The notes beneath the pieces are model-generated. The model was not told where the DNA came from. It ran no database searches and was given only the letters and a program-made list of their open reading frames with translations. Below, piece after piece: positions 22,695 through 31,007 of a stretch of 34,215 nt of DNA (positions are counted from its first letter, which is position 1; each line of letters begins with the position of its first letter). Both the position numbers and the translations under genes were made by a program. This DNA comes from Bacteroidota bacterium (GTDB taxonomy: Bacteria; Bacteroidota; Bacteroidia; Bacteroidales; Prolixibacteraceae): assembly GCA_023251435.1 (NCBI GenBank), contig JAHEYU010000030.1:10440-44654 (forward strand). Reading direction: 5' to 3'.

Positions 22695-23588
22695 TTAATA
22701 TTGTTTGTATGCCTTCTTATGTGCTTTTGTAATTTTATCTACCAATAGCTGCGGTTGTATTACTTTCATTTCAGCACCAAACGAAAGCAGCTCCATTACC
22801 AAATCGTGTGTAATACACAACTTAAGGCTGATTTGTAACTCTTCCTTGTTGTCAATCAATACTTTTTGGGTAGAATGAATTGGTAGAGTCTTGATGTATT
22901 TTCCCTGAAACGGAGTAAATGATAAGATGATTTCCTGCGGTTCTTCTCCATTGGGGCTGATGATCCCAAAACAATAGCGATAGCTCTCTTCAGCATTGTA
23001 ATCTTTTGGAAATTCAAAAGTCTTTTTTGTGATTTCAAGACTGGTCAGGCGATCCAATCCAAAGCTTTTAACGATCTCTTCATTTTCTTTGGCTAAAATA
23101 TACCAACGGTTATTGAATTCTTTTAAAGCGTATGGTTTGACAATCCGTTGGCTGGGTGCTTCTTCCCAAAACTTGTGGTAAGTGAATTTGATCTGGAGTC
23201 GATTCCTGATGGCATGAAGTAAACCGTATAAGTTCTCAGTTCCTGCTGGCCTTCGTTTCTCAAAATGAATATGATTCGAAAGCCGATCGGTTATATTCAG
23301 AGCATTAAAGGTGTCAAATGCCTCTAAAATCCGATCATTCACTTCCGGTTGATCGTCGATGTTTATAAAATAAACTTTTCGCGAAAAATCATACTGAATA
23401 TCCACATTGTAAAGCGAACGAATATCATCAAGGTCTCGCTGAAACGTTCGCTTTGAAATTGTGAAATTGTATTCCTGAATTTCAGATTCGAGTGCCAGAT
23501 AATCTGTTATTTCAATGAATGTTGATGGATTCTTCCGGAGCTTCCTAATGATCAGGGCATACCGTGTAATCGATTCGCGTTTTGACAT
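22695..23588 (-). CDS. WYL-domain transcriptional regulator
   Basis: A 297-residue regulator. Residues 1-60 form a winged helix (YALIIRKLRKNPSTFIEITDYL, ISKRTFQRDLDDIRSLY). The WYL domain spans about residues 125-220 with IKFTYHKFWEEAP, VKPYALKEFNNRWYILAKE and SFGLDRLTSLEI. A C-terminal WCX-like extension contains PFQGKYIKTLPIHSTQKV. WYL regulators bind a ligand, often nucleic acid, and commonly control defence genes. It lies 47 bases downstream of the UVR-motif gene on the same strand, suggesting it regulates the AAA/UVR pair. Confidence 0.88.
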   Translation of the reverse strand: MSKRESITRYALIIRKLRKNPSTFIEITDYLALESEIQEYNFTISKRTFQRDLDDIRSLYNVDIQYDFSRKVYFINIDDQPEVNDRILEAFDTFNALNITDRLSNHIHFEKRRPAGTENLYGLLHAIRNRLQIKFTYHKFWEEAPSQRIVKPYALKEFNNRWYILAKENEEIVKSFGLDRLTSLEITKKTFEFPKDYNAEESYRYCFGIISPNGEEPQEIILSFTPFQGKYIKTLPIHSTQKVLIDNKEELQISLKLCITHDLVMELLSFGAEMKVIQPQLLVDKITKAHKKAYKQY

Positions 23589-23635
23589 AACCAGTGTTTT
23601 TTTAGTACTTTATAGTTTCCATTTGCAAGCTTCAT

Positions 23636-24052
23636 CTATCCAACATTGGGATTCTTGAAAAATCCATTCTCGGGAGAAGTCAATCGGGAGTATATTTTCA
23701 GGTCGTTTTTAGCTGTTCCGGTATAAAAATAAGCAAAGATATTTTCTTCAATATCAAACATTGATTTCTCGATCTTAAACTGTTCTTTTCCCTGAATATG
23801 TTTCAAGCATTTCAATTCAAGTTCGCGTTTTTTGGCAGCAGCATCAAAGTTTTGCATTCTTACTAATTCAATCTTTTGAGCATTGATTATAGCTAAACGT
23901 TCTTTGTTAAAGTATTTAAAATCCATTAATCTGAACCTGACATTGGGTTGTTCCTTAAGCGATTGGCAGATTTCTTCCAACATGGCGTTATCCATTTTAT
24001 CTGCTTCGAGCAGTTCGTTCATCTTTTTTTCTATTTCTATTAGCGTTTCCAT
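23636..24052 (-). CDS. Small protein with UVR-like motif
   Basis: A 138-residue protein, mostly helical at the N-terminus (IEIEKKMNELLEADKMDNAM). Residues about 77-97 read KIELVRMQNFDAAAKKRELE, resembling the UVR motif of UvrB/UvrC (a protein-protein contact helix pair around F-x-x-A-A). The tail IYSRLTSPENGFFKNP is not recognised. The start is three bases after the AAA ATPase stop, so it is translationally coupled to it. A physical partnership with the ATPase is inferred. Confidence 0.7.
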   Translation of the reverse strand: METLIEIEKKMNELLEADKMDNAMLEEICQSLKEQPNVRFRLMDFKYFNKERLAIINAQKIELVRMQNFDAAAKKRELELKCLKHIQGKEQFKIEKSMFDIEENIFAYFYTGTAKNDLKIYSRLTSPENGFFKNPNVG

Positions 24053-24055
24053 AGT

Positions 24056-25180
24056 TCAATTTATAAAACCAATCAGATTTTTTCGTTTCACCTGCTGGAA
24101 ATCTTTTTCCTCCTGATTATAAATGGCAGTTAATGTCATTGGAGAATGGAAGATTGTCTCAAAGCCTAATTTTTTGGAGAGTGCCATTGCCTTTTGAACT
24201 TCGAGTTCTTTAAATTCATATTTCGCGATTAAACGTCCCTTTCTCATTAACGCTTTGTCAACCTGCGAAATATCTGTATTAAAAGAACAGATAATCTGGA
24301 TATTCAGACAATCAGACAGCAATCCGTCCGAAATATTGAGCAAGGCCGAAACCGGCGAATTCCCATTCTTTTCGCGGTCAACTATAATGTTTTCGGCATC
24401 TTCAATCACAAAAATGGAATTGGGATGATCTATCAGAATTGAAATCAGATCAGGATTCGTAATGGCATTGGCCATGTTCGGAGGAAGAAAAATAACCTCT
24501 TTCTTGATGCTGCTAATCAGGTAGCGGATGTAGGAGGTTTTCCCGGTACCAGGTTTTCCGTGCAATAATATCAGCCCTTTGTCATTTTTTTTCGAAAGTC
24601 TTTTCCTGATCGTTTGATGAATCTCCCAAAAATCATCGTTGTAATTATCTTCGATGTTCAATTTTGGTTTTGCAATTTTCAATGTTTTAGTTTCTATACC
24701 CGTTCGGGAATTGACCAGGAGTGAGATTTCTGGTTTCAATCCGGTTTTTCTCTTTTTAAATTTTCTTATTTCTGCGATAAGCTTGTCAACTTTGGATGTT
24801 TCTGTTTTTTTAAACAGGAATCTGACTCGTGATGATTGAGTGTCAAAATCTACAATAAGGTCATCATAGAGAAAGTAAAAAATGTCATCCAGCTCCGCTT
24901 TTTTATTTTGGCCAAAGTACAGTCTTGAGAAATACGAATCTTTTATTTCACTTTTATATGATGCAGAAAACCATTTATTTGCCTTTTTGCAATCAATGCC
25001 AATTTCATGAATGAAATTCGGAATCGAATTAAAATATGCTGTAAATAATGTAAATTCATTCAGATAACTATTGGCAGTTCTTGTTACGAAAACATCGGCC
25101 AAACGGATCTGATATGTGTTATTACCATTTACTAAACTATTTCCCGTTTGATGATTTATAGGAATTATTTTGGGCTCCAT
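24056..25180 (-). CDS. BCS1-like AAA ATPase
   Basis: A 374-residue protein. Residues 1-190 are a poorly recognised N-terminal domain with a beta-rich part (DSYFSRLYFGQNKKAELDD). The AAA core follows: Walker A LLHGKPGTGKTSY near 207, Walker B SIFVIEDAENI near 260, sensor IICSFNTD near 292 and the arginine finger block LMRKGRLIAKYEF near 312. The RxGR arginine finger is BCS1-like. Bacterial BCS1-type ATPases often pair with small effectors or chaperoned partners in conflict systems; here the partner is the UVR-motif protein. Direct function unknown. Confidence 0.85.
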   Translation of the reverse strand: MEPKIIPINHQTGNSLVNGNNTYQIRLADVFVTRTANSYLNEFTLFTAYFNSIPNFIHEIGIDCKKANKWFSASYKSEIKDSYFSRLYFGQNKKAELDDIFYFLYDDLIVDFDTQSSRVRFLFKKTETSKVDKLIAEIRKFKKRKTGLKPEISLLVNSRTGIETKTLKIAKPKLNIEDNYNDDFWEIHQTIRKRLSKKNDKGLILLHGKPGTGKTSYIRYLISSIKKEVIFLPPNMANAITNPDLISILIDHPNSIFVIEDAENIIVDREKNGNSPVSALLNISDGLLSDCLNIQIICSFNTDISQVDKALMRKGRLIAKYEFKELEVQKAMALSKKLGFETIFHSPMTLTAIYNQEEKDFQQVKRKNLIGFIN

Positions 25181-25206
25181 ACTCGTGATTTATTAAGGTT
25201 GTGGAG

Positions 25207-25214
25207 CAAATGTA
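25207..25214 (-). promoter_or_regulatory. Candidate -7 box of the AAA/UVR operon
   Basis: TACATTTG (minus strand) fits TAnnTTTG about 26 bases before the ATG at 25180. Just upstream, ACGTATGACGT at about 25229-25239 is a pair of ACGT palindromes that could be a regulator site. Confidence 0.4.
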
Positions 25215-25309
25215 AAGGTAGACTACGCCAACGTATGACGTGGGTGAGTAATAATACAAAAGAATGAGGATTATGGATTCGTTTGACTCGTTCTATTTCT
25301 CAGACTTTA

Positions 25310-26899
25310 CTACTTCTTCTTTTTTGATTTTTCGAGTTTCTTTTTTAACGCGATACCACTTGCAGTTAAACGGTAACGTTGGTTTGGATGATTCGGATTT
25401 TCAGGAAAAGTCATTTCAATAAATCCTGATTCAAGTGCTGGCAATATATAATTTACCCTAAAAAAGTCATCACTTCTCAAATCCAAATTCTTTTGGATCT
25501 CCGACCTTTTCATTTCACTACTAATAACCAATATAACTCTTTTAACTTCCCCAGTAACTTCCCCAGTAACTTCCCCAGTTTCCTCATAAGCTTGGTGGTT
25601 AGTATTTTCACCAACTTCCTCAATATCTGCACTTTCAATTTGTATGATTACTTGTCCAGTAGGTTCCCCACTAACTTCCTCAGTAGTTTTTAAAGTCCGC
25701 CAGATAATTGTTTTAAAATCCTCTTCCTGAATAAACTCCGGTTCTTTCAATCCTGCATCATTACACAAACGAATAATGTCACCGGTACCAGTTCCCATAC
25801 GCTCAATATATCCGGCCAGATACATCGGTTCGGCCAATAATGGATTTGCAGGAATGGATCGGTGTGGTTTGCGAAGCTTGGCGGGACTTAAACCAAAAGG
25901 CAGAGTTCCCGGGTTCCAAATTTCCAGCCGGTCTTTAAACAGCATCACCTGTACACTTCCATTGTTGGTATAATCGCGGTGGGCGATGGCGTTTACAATG
26001 GCTTCCGAAACTGCAGCGCGTGGAAGTTCATATTGTATAGGTACCTGGTTACTTTCTTCCCGGGTTCCGACCGACACATCAACTTTCGACAATACAAAAT
26101 CGACAGCCTGATTCACCAGTTGAAACACATCGCCTTTATAAACCTGGTAGGCCGGAATGGGCTTTACCACATCGAAGCCGTGGAAATGAGCACATTTTAC
26201 TTCTGAAGTAATGAAAAAACGTTGCGGCAGTTTGCCGAATAACAAGATGGCTGCATTACTTACGCGCTGGTTGTCCAATAAATTCAGATGGGTTAAAATG
26301 GTTTCCGGGGTAGATTCAACCGGCAAAGGAAAACCTCTTTTGGCTCTGGCAACGTGCACAAACTCTTTGATTTTATTCTGATCCAAATCCTCCAAAGTGG
26401 CAGTTTCGTTTAAACTGGCATCAAACGGACCGGTTCGAATAATTTCCTTTTCCTTGAGGTAATTAACCAGCGAGGCATAGACCCCTGAATTGAGGTCATC
26501 GCCCGAATTAAACCGTTTCCGCACCAGATCGATACCTACCTTTTGGATGAGTTGGTTCATTTTGGTATGGCGTTGCAAGCCCGAATCACCTAACACATAA
26601 ATAAGCCGGGTTTTGTGTTGCCGGGTTGCTTCATCGAACTCACGCTCGGTGGGCGAAATGCCTTCGGCATCTTCAAAACCATATTTGGCGCCAAACAGAC
26701 CAAGGTAAATACCGCACCGGGCAACTTCGCTGATGTAAACAGAATCGGCTCGTTGGTCCGATGCCGGCAGATTCTCGAATAAAAATGGTTCGAAAAAAAG
26801 CCCCAGCAACGGGTCACTATGCAAATAAACGAAGAGGTTTTGCCGCTCACTGGCAAACTCTGTTTGTACACTGCTAATAAAGATTTTTAGTTTCTTCAT
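25310..26899 (-). CDS. DUF4062 plus RecG-C-like ATP-binding fusion protein
   Basis: A 529-residue fusion. Residues 1-100 match DUF4062 (KIFISSVQTEFASERQNL, LGLFGAKYGFE), a TIR-like fold domain found at the N-terminus of conflict and STAND-type proteins. From about residue 170 it follows the AlbA_2/RecG-C class: RVSNAAILLFGK, then EAIVNAIAHRDYTNNGSVQV and LEIWNPGTLPFG near 300-340 (GHKL-type ATP site). The end is a winged helix (YRLTASGIALKKKLEKS). Before it, TGEVTGEVTGEV is encoded by a 12-bp tandem repeat. DUF4062 replaces the usual AlbA_2 domain. Likely a regulator or defence sensor; inference. Confidence 0.82.
   Translation of the reverse strand: MKKLKIFISSVQTEFASERQNLFVYLHSDPLLGLFFEPFLFENLPASDQRADSVYISEVARCGIYLGLFGAKYGFEDAEGISPTEREFDEATRQHKTRLIYVLGDSGLQRHTKMNQLIQKVGIDLVRKRFNSGDDLNSGVYASLVNYLKEKEIIRTGPFDASLNETATLEDLDQNKIKEFVHVARAKRGFPLPVESTPETILTHLNLLDNQRVSNAAILLFGKLPQRFFITSEVKCAHFHGFDVVKPIPAYQVYKGDVFQLVNQAVDFVLSKVDVSVGTREESNQVPIQYELPRAAVSEAIVNAIAHRDYTNNGSVQVMLFKDRLEIWNPGTLPFGLSPAKLRKPHRSIPANPLLAEPMYLAGYIERMGTGTGDIIRLCNDAGLKEPEFIQEEDFKTIIWRTLKTTEEVSGEPTGQVIIQIESADIEEVGENTNHQAYEETGEVTGEVTGEVKRVILVISSEMKRSEIQKNLDLRSDDFFRVNYILPALESGFIEMTFPENPNHPNQRYRLTASGIALKKKLEKSKKKK
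25547..25582 (-). repeat. 12-bp tandem repeat inside the DUF4062 gene
   Basis: Three units of TTCCCCAGTAAC (plus strand; the third degenerate) encode repeating TGEV in the linker before the C-terminal winged helix. Diverged units flank it (near 25650-25685), showing repeat expansion within the coding frame. Confidence 0.85.
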
Positions 26900-26933
26900 A
26901 CCAATAATCGTTTAATCTTTTCATTCGATGTCA

Positions 26934-26941
26934 CAAATGTA
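26934..26941 (-). promoter_or_regulatory. Candidate -7 box of the DUF4062 gene
   Basis: TACATTTG (minus strand) fits TAnnTTTG and lies 34 bases upstream of the ATG at 26899, in the 118-base gap that separates this gene from the McrBC operon tail. Confidence 0.35.
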
Positions 26942-27017
26942 ATGCTTTCAATAAATTTATCGGTGTGGCCGTGCATATCACAAATGAAGTCGATTATAGC
27001 TTAGGCTTTTAATGGAT

Positions 27018-27635
27018 TTACTTCCAATCCATATCAATTTCAAACAAATCTTCAGTTGGATAATCATATTTCTTAATCAATTCATCTTCAGTGAAAATTC
27101 GATTAAATGGATCGATGTACGAAGCAATAATTGCTTTAATCTTTTTTGCTTCTGAATCTATTGATTGTGAGATTTCTTTGGTAACGATATATGGGAAAAA
27201 GTATGGGTAACTAATCTCCATCATCCCTTTGTTGTGATTCACGAGTTTATTTAATTTCAGATAGTAATTCAAGAGATTACGGTAATTATCCTGCAGATCG
27301 TAAACACTTATTTTTCCTTGCTTGGCACCTTTAAACTCACTTTTTGCGATAGTTCTGTTTATTTCATCAAGCAGATTCGAATACTCTTTAATGGATTTAT
27401 TGGCAATAAACTCACCGGAATAAAAATTTTCAATACTCTCCTGCATTCCTTTAAAAGAGTACAATTCCGGAACAAATGCCAACGTCAATGAAAGAATTTG
27501 TTGCAGCCGAATAAATCTGGGGTCATTTTTCATTTGCACTTCAAATGACCAATCCTTTGGATCCGGAGTCATATTGGTGAATTCGATGATTTTTTCGAGC
27601 AAATCGATAGCGGTGTATTGAGATGAGTTATTCAT
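27018..27635 (-). CDS. Unknown helical protein, end of McrBC operon
   Basis: A 205-residue protein without a family I recognise. It has no signal peptide or membrane segment. It is mostly helical, with charged helices (SNLLDEINRTIAKSEFKGAK, DLQDNYRNLLNYYLKLNKLV) and an acidic tail. It is the last gene of the same-strand run from McrB, starting 42 bases after the 161-residue gene. Position suggests an accessory subunit of the system; function open. Confidence 0.65.
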   Translation of the reverse strand: MNNSSQYTAIDLLEKIIEFTNMTPDPKDWSFEVQMKNDPRFIRLQQILSLTLAFVPELYSFKGMQESIENFYSGEFIANKSIKEYSNLLDEINRTIAKSEFKGAKQGKISVYDLQDNYRNLLNYYLKLNKLVNHNKGMMEISYPYFFPYIVTKEISQSIDSEAKKIKAIIASYIDPFNRIFTEDELIKKYDYPTEDLFEIDMDWK

Positions 27636-27677
27636 AGTAAAAGTTGCTGTTTAGAATTTTATTTTCTGTACGATTAA

Positions 27678-28163
27678 TTACAAATCATCGAACCCATTAA
27701 ACGGAATATCATCATCCGGATCTTTATCAAACGGACCAACTCCCGGAGGATTGAACAGCCCCCAGCGGTCGGTGATGTAATCCCACTTGTCAAATCCGGC
27801 TACCCACTCAATGAACAACAACCGGTATTCCTCAATCAAATCCCTGACTATCTCAAAATATTCCACATGCTCAAAGCCAAACATTTCGAGGGAGTGGTTT
27901 TGAATCATCAGTTCACGGGCAGCTTTTCGGATAATGGCTGCGCACTCCATTTTGATATCGTACAACTGACCACCAGTCGCTCCGGCCACTTTAACAGTCA
28001 ATAGCATGGCATCTTCCAACATGATACCTTTCACATGTGCCAACATTTCGTCATCATCCGGAATGAGTTCACAAATGTGATGAACTACATCAAAAATTTC
28101 CATTCCCTTTTTGTAAATGGGTAGTTCTTTGGGATCTATTCTATCGTTTTTGTCGTCAAACAT
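27678..28163 (-). CDS. Unknown four-helix-type protein
   Basis: A 161-residue acidic protein. Residues 15-125 look like a helical bundle: FDVVHHICELIPDDDEMLAH, then MLEDAMLLTVKVAGATGG, ECAAIIRKAARELMIQNHSL and EYFEIVRDLIEEYRLLFIEW. The pattern recalls the four-helix-bundle proteins of Bacteroidota (some are relatives of the 23S-IVP/Avd fold). The tail RWGLFNPPGVGPFDKD is proline-rich and acidic. It starts 66 bases after the ADP-ribosylglycohydrolase gene. Function unknown. Confidence 0.65.
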   Translation of the reverse strand: MFDDKNDRIDPKELPIYKKGMEIFDVVHHICELIPDDDEMLAHVKGIMLEDAMLLTVKVAGATGGQLYDIKMECAAIIRKAARELMIQNHSLEMFGFEHVEYFEIVRDLIEEYRLLFIEWVAGFDKWDYITDRWGLFNPPGVGPFDKDPDDDIPFNGFDDL

Positions 28164-28229
28164 GGTCGTTATATTACTCTTGTTAAACTATTTATCAGGT
28201 GAATAACTCCAAATTTCGTTTTACATCAA

Positions 28230-29696
28230 TTAATTCTGATTAATCAATTTTTCACCTAGTCGTTCTGCTAAGTCAAGAATATTTTTTTTCTTGACAAGTT
28301 TATTAACCCATTTCTTCGGGATATTATCAAATCCATAAAGTAAACCAGCAAGTCCTCCTGTAATTGCTGCTGTTGTATCTGTATCCTCACCTAAATTTAC
28401 CGCTTTTAATATGGCTTCCTTGTAAGTTTCAGTTGTCAGTAAACACCAGATACTTGCTTCAAGTGAATGTACTACATATCCACTACTAAATATTTGTTCT
28501 TCGGGAAGTTCCTGAATATTAGATTTTAGCAAACGGTTGAAGTGATCAATTTCAGAAGCTGAAATACCAAGTTGTTTCAATATCTCCGGAATTTCTCTCT
28601 TTAAGTCGAAATAAATTTCAAACTTGTCTTTTTCATCCACCAGTTGCCTGGCAAATTCAAGATAATAATAACAGGCTATAACAGAACGAATGTGCCTGTG
28701 TGTGATTGATGAAACCATTTTAGTTATCTCAAATCTCTCCATGCTGTTTTTGTCAAGCATATAAAAGACCAATGGCAAAATCCTCATAAGCGATCCATTT
28801 CCATTCGAATTGGCCTCTGTACCACCAGCTAATTCCGGAGCGGTGCCATTAACGATGCGATCTATTGCAGAATGAGTTGCATTTCCAACATCAAAAACTT
28901 TTCCTCTGGCGGTCCAGTAGTTTTGATACCTCCATTTAATGAAATTTAAGCCGATATTATTTACATCAAAACCTTCTGTTATTGCTTCGGCCAGACAGAA
29001 GGTCAAAGAACTATCATCTGAAAATGTACCGGGAGGTAAATTATACGTTCCATAACCGATCATATCAATTACAGGATTTGCTTTGAGCGTTGACCTTGAT
29101 TTAAATTCAAATGGAACACCAACTGCATCACCTATAGCCACTCCAAAAAGTACAGATTTAATCTTTTCTTTAAGTAGTTGACAATAAATACTGTGGTCAA
29201 CTTTTTTGGGTTCTGTTAAAAGTGAACCTAAATTACTCCATCTCTTAATAAAATCGGCTTCGGATTTTATGTTATTCTCAAAATAAATGTCTTGTACCCC
29301 AATTCTTAAAAGTCCTTCTGCAATAAGGAAGCAAAAAGTTTTTCTATCCGAATCATCATCTGTGTTCGCATATATCAATGGATTTCTTTCAACCCAAAAC
29401 TCCCGAATTTCATATCGGTTTTCAATAGCAATAACATTAGCTTTATAAATCCCGATTCCAGTCCATGAACGGTGAAAATAAAGCCAATCATTTTCAAAAT
29501 AAATAAACCACTTTTCGCCCATATCATGAGGAATTAAACCTCTTCGAATTATTGAAAACTGGCTCTTAGTAAATTGCAGTGATATTGATATTCTTTTTGG
29601 ATCAGTAATTGGTTCAATTTTCCATGATTCCCGGGTTGCAATCTCATCCATTGTGATAGATTCAGATGATATATTAATATTTTCAACACACATCAT
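28230..29696 (-). CDS. ADP-ribosylglycohydrolase with unknown N-terminal domain
   Basis: A 488-residue fusion. Residues 170-488 are an ADP-ribosyl-glycohydrolase (DraG/ARH) domain: FGVAIGDAVGVPFEF near 185-197, the metal motif GTFSDDSSLTFCLAEAI near 222-238, NGNGSLMRILPL, and GEDTDTTAAITGGLAGLLYG near 435-454. All the metal-binding aspartates are present, so hydrolysis of ADP-ribose adducts is likely. Residues 1-160 (FTKSQFSIIRRGLIPHD, WFIYFENDWLYFHRSWTG) form a separate beta-rich domain I cannot name. The first ATG of an ATG-ATG pair directly abuts the McrC TAA with no gap, so expression is coupled to McrC. Confidence 0.88.
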   Translation of the reverse strand: MMCVENINISSESITMDEIATRESWKIEPITDPKRISISLQFTKSQFSIIRRGLIPHDMGEKWFIYFENDWLYFHRSWTGIGIYKANVIAIENRYEIREFWVERNPLIYANTDDDSDRKTFCFLIAEGLLRIGVQDIYFENNIKSEADFIKRWSNLGSLLTEPKKVDHSIYCQLLKEKIKSVLFGVAIGDAVGVPFEFKSRSTLKANPVIDMIGYGTYNLPPGTFSDDSSLTFCLAEAITEGFDVNNIGLNFIKWRYQNYWTARGKVFDVGNATHSAIDRIVNGTAPELAGGTEANSNGNGSLMRILPLVFYMLDKNSMERFEITKMVSSITHRHIRSVIACYYYLEFARQLVDEKDKFEIYFDLKREIPEILKQLGISASEIDHFNRLLKSNIQELPEEQIFSSGYVVHSLEASIWCLLTTETYKEAILKAVNLGEDTDTTAAITGGLAGLLYGFDNIPKKWVNKLVKKKNILDLAERLGEKLINQN

Positions 29697-31001
29697 TTAT
29701 GTTAGACAAGCGATCTCTTTTAATACCAGATTCTCTTTTTTAAAACTCCATGGAACACACCGAAGTGTGATTTGATCGTCATACTGAAAGAGCAATTCTT
29801 TGGTAAAAGTGTCGCATTCAGGATAAATAAGTATCAAATGATCTGATTGGTATTTCTTTCCGTAGGCATACAACTGATACATGTCGGCCTGAGTAATCAG
29901 GTAGTTTTTGCCTGATAGATTATGGTCGATTATTTTCCATTTTGTATCAGCGACTATCAAAACTTCACTTGTCCTAACCACAAGATCCGGTCTGATTCTG
30001 AATTTGTTTTGTTTCAGCAAGAGGTCGGTTAACAGGAAGTGCTGACGATCTTGGGTGGTTATTTTTAATTCAGGATATTGCTTTTTGAGTTTGTGGGCAA
30101 CATACGATTCAAAAAGTACTTCCATCGGAAATAGGATGGCTGTGTTCAGGTTCTTCCCTTTGTAGCTTGTGAATGATTTCCCCTCCAGAAAAAGTCTTGC
30201 CCAGATTAAGGCCGTGTCGTAATAATTGAACAACCGGCTGTGTCCATTCAATTTTGACAAGTCTGAAGCAATATTTTTCGAATGATCAACCTCTTCAAAA
30301 AGAGATAATAAGGAAATAATCTGGCTTTTGTTTTTTGTTGACTTACTTTTCTTGCTAACATAGGTTAGCGCTGCTTTTAGTATTCTATTTTGCGGAATAT
30401 CTGCTCTAAATTCATCATACCGTACAAAAAAACGATCCGCCCGGGTGACGTTCTGTTTAATTTGCTCGCTAAAAAGTAAGCGACCTTTTAAGAACTTCTG
30501 ATTCTCTTCCGAGTTGGCATAAAAATGTTTGATTCCTCTTGTTACAATACTTTCCACCTCTTTTAAAAACATCGAGATGAAAATTTCCAGAATAGGCATT
30601 CGGTTTGCATTGATATGAGCCTTATCAATGGTTTTAAAAGGCGAATTGTGCAGCGTCCGAAGCATGGAAAGCAGAATAGAACGGCTTTCATTAATCGCTT
30701 CGGGAGTATCATCTTTTTGTGTTGTATATATTTTTGGCAAAATCTCAATGGTTGTTCCATTTCGTGTTTCAATTACGCCAACATAATTTTTAACCCGTAT
30801 AAAATCTTTCCCTTTTTGCCGGTGATACGAAAAAGCAGATTCAATTTCGGTGCCCGGATCACTATTTTCAGCAACAAAACACTTCAGGTTCTCAAACGAT
30901 TTTGGTTCAAGGTAAATCGCTTGCACTGAATCTACATGCTCATGAAAATCCATTTCATTCCATATGGTGCCATATTCGCATATTCGTTTTACGTTTTTCA
31001 C
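29697..31001 (-). CDS. mcrC: McrC-family nuclease subunit
   Basis: A 434-residue McrC protein, the endonuclease partner of the McrB NTPase in modification-dependent restriction. The N-terminal half (FIRVKNYVGVIETRNGTTIEILPK, KGRLLFSEQIKQN) is the McrC beta-barrel/helical part. The C-terminal PD-(D/E)xK nuclease shows RIRPDLVVRTSEVLIVADTK near residues 333-352, with the aspartates and lysine of the active site in place. It starts with GTG at 31001, six bases after the McrB stop, and its TAA directly precedes the ADP-ribosylglycohydrolase ATG. Confidence 0.92.
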   Translation of the reverse strand: MKNVKRICEYGTIWNEMDFHEHVDSVQAIYLEPKSFENLKCFVAENSDPGTEIESAFSYHRQKGKDFIRVKNYVGVIETRNGTTIEILPKIYTTQKDDTPEAINESRSILLSMLRTLHNSPFKTIDKAHINANRMPILEIFISMFLKEVESIVTRGIKHFYANSEENQKFLKGRLLFSEQIKQNVTRADRFFVRYDEFRADIPQNRILKAALTYVSKKSKSTKNKSQIISLLSLFEEVDHSKNIASDLSKLNGHSRLFNYYDTALIWARLFLEGKSFTSYKGKNLNTAILFPMEVLFESYVAHKLKKQYPELKITTQDRQHFLLTDLLLKQNKFRIRPDLVVRTSEVLIVADTKWKIIDHNLSGKNYLITQADMYQLYAYGKKYQSDHLILIYPECDTFTKELLFQYDDQITLRCVPWSFKKENLVLKEIACLT

Positions 31002-31007
31002 CCGAGC

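Noticed and set aside
25547-25582. Short tandem units as a possible CRISPR array
   Set aside because: The units are 12 bp without spacers and lie in frame inside a coding region.
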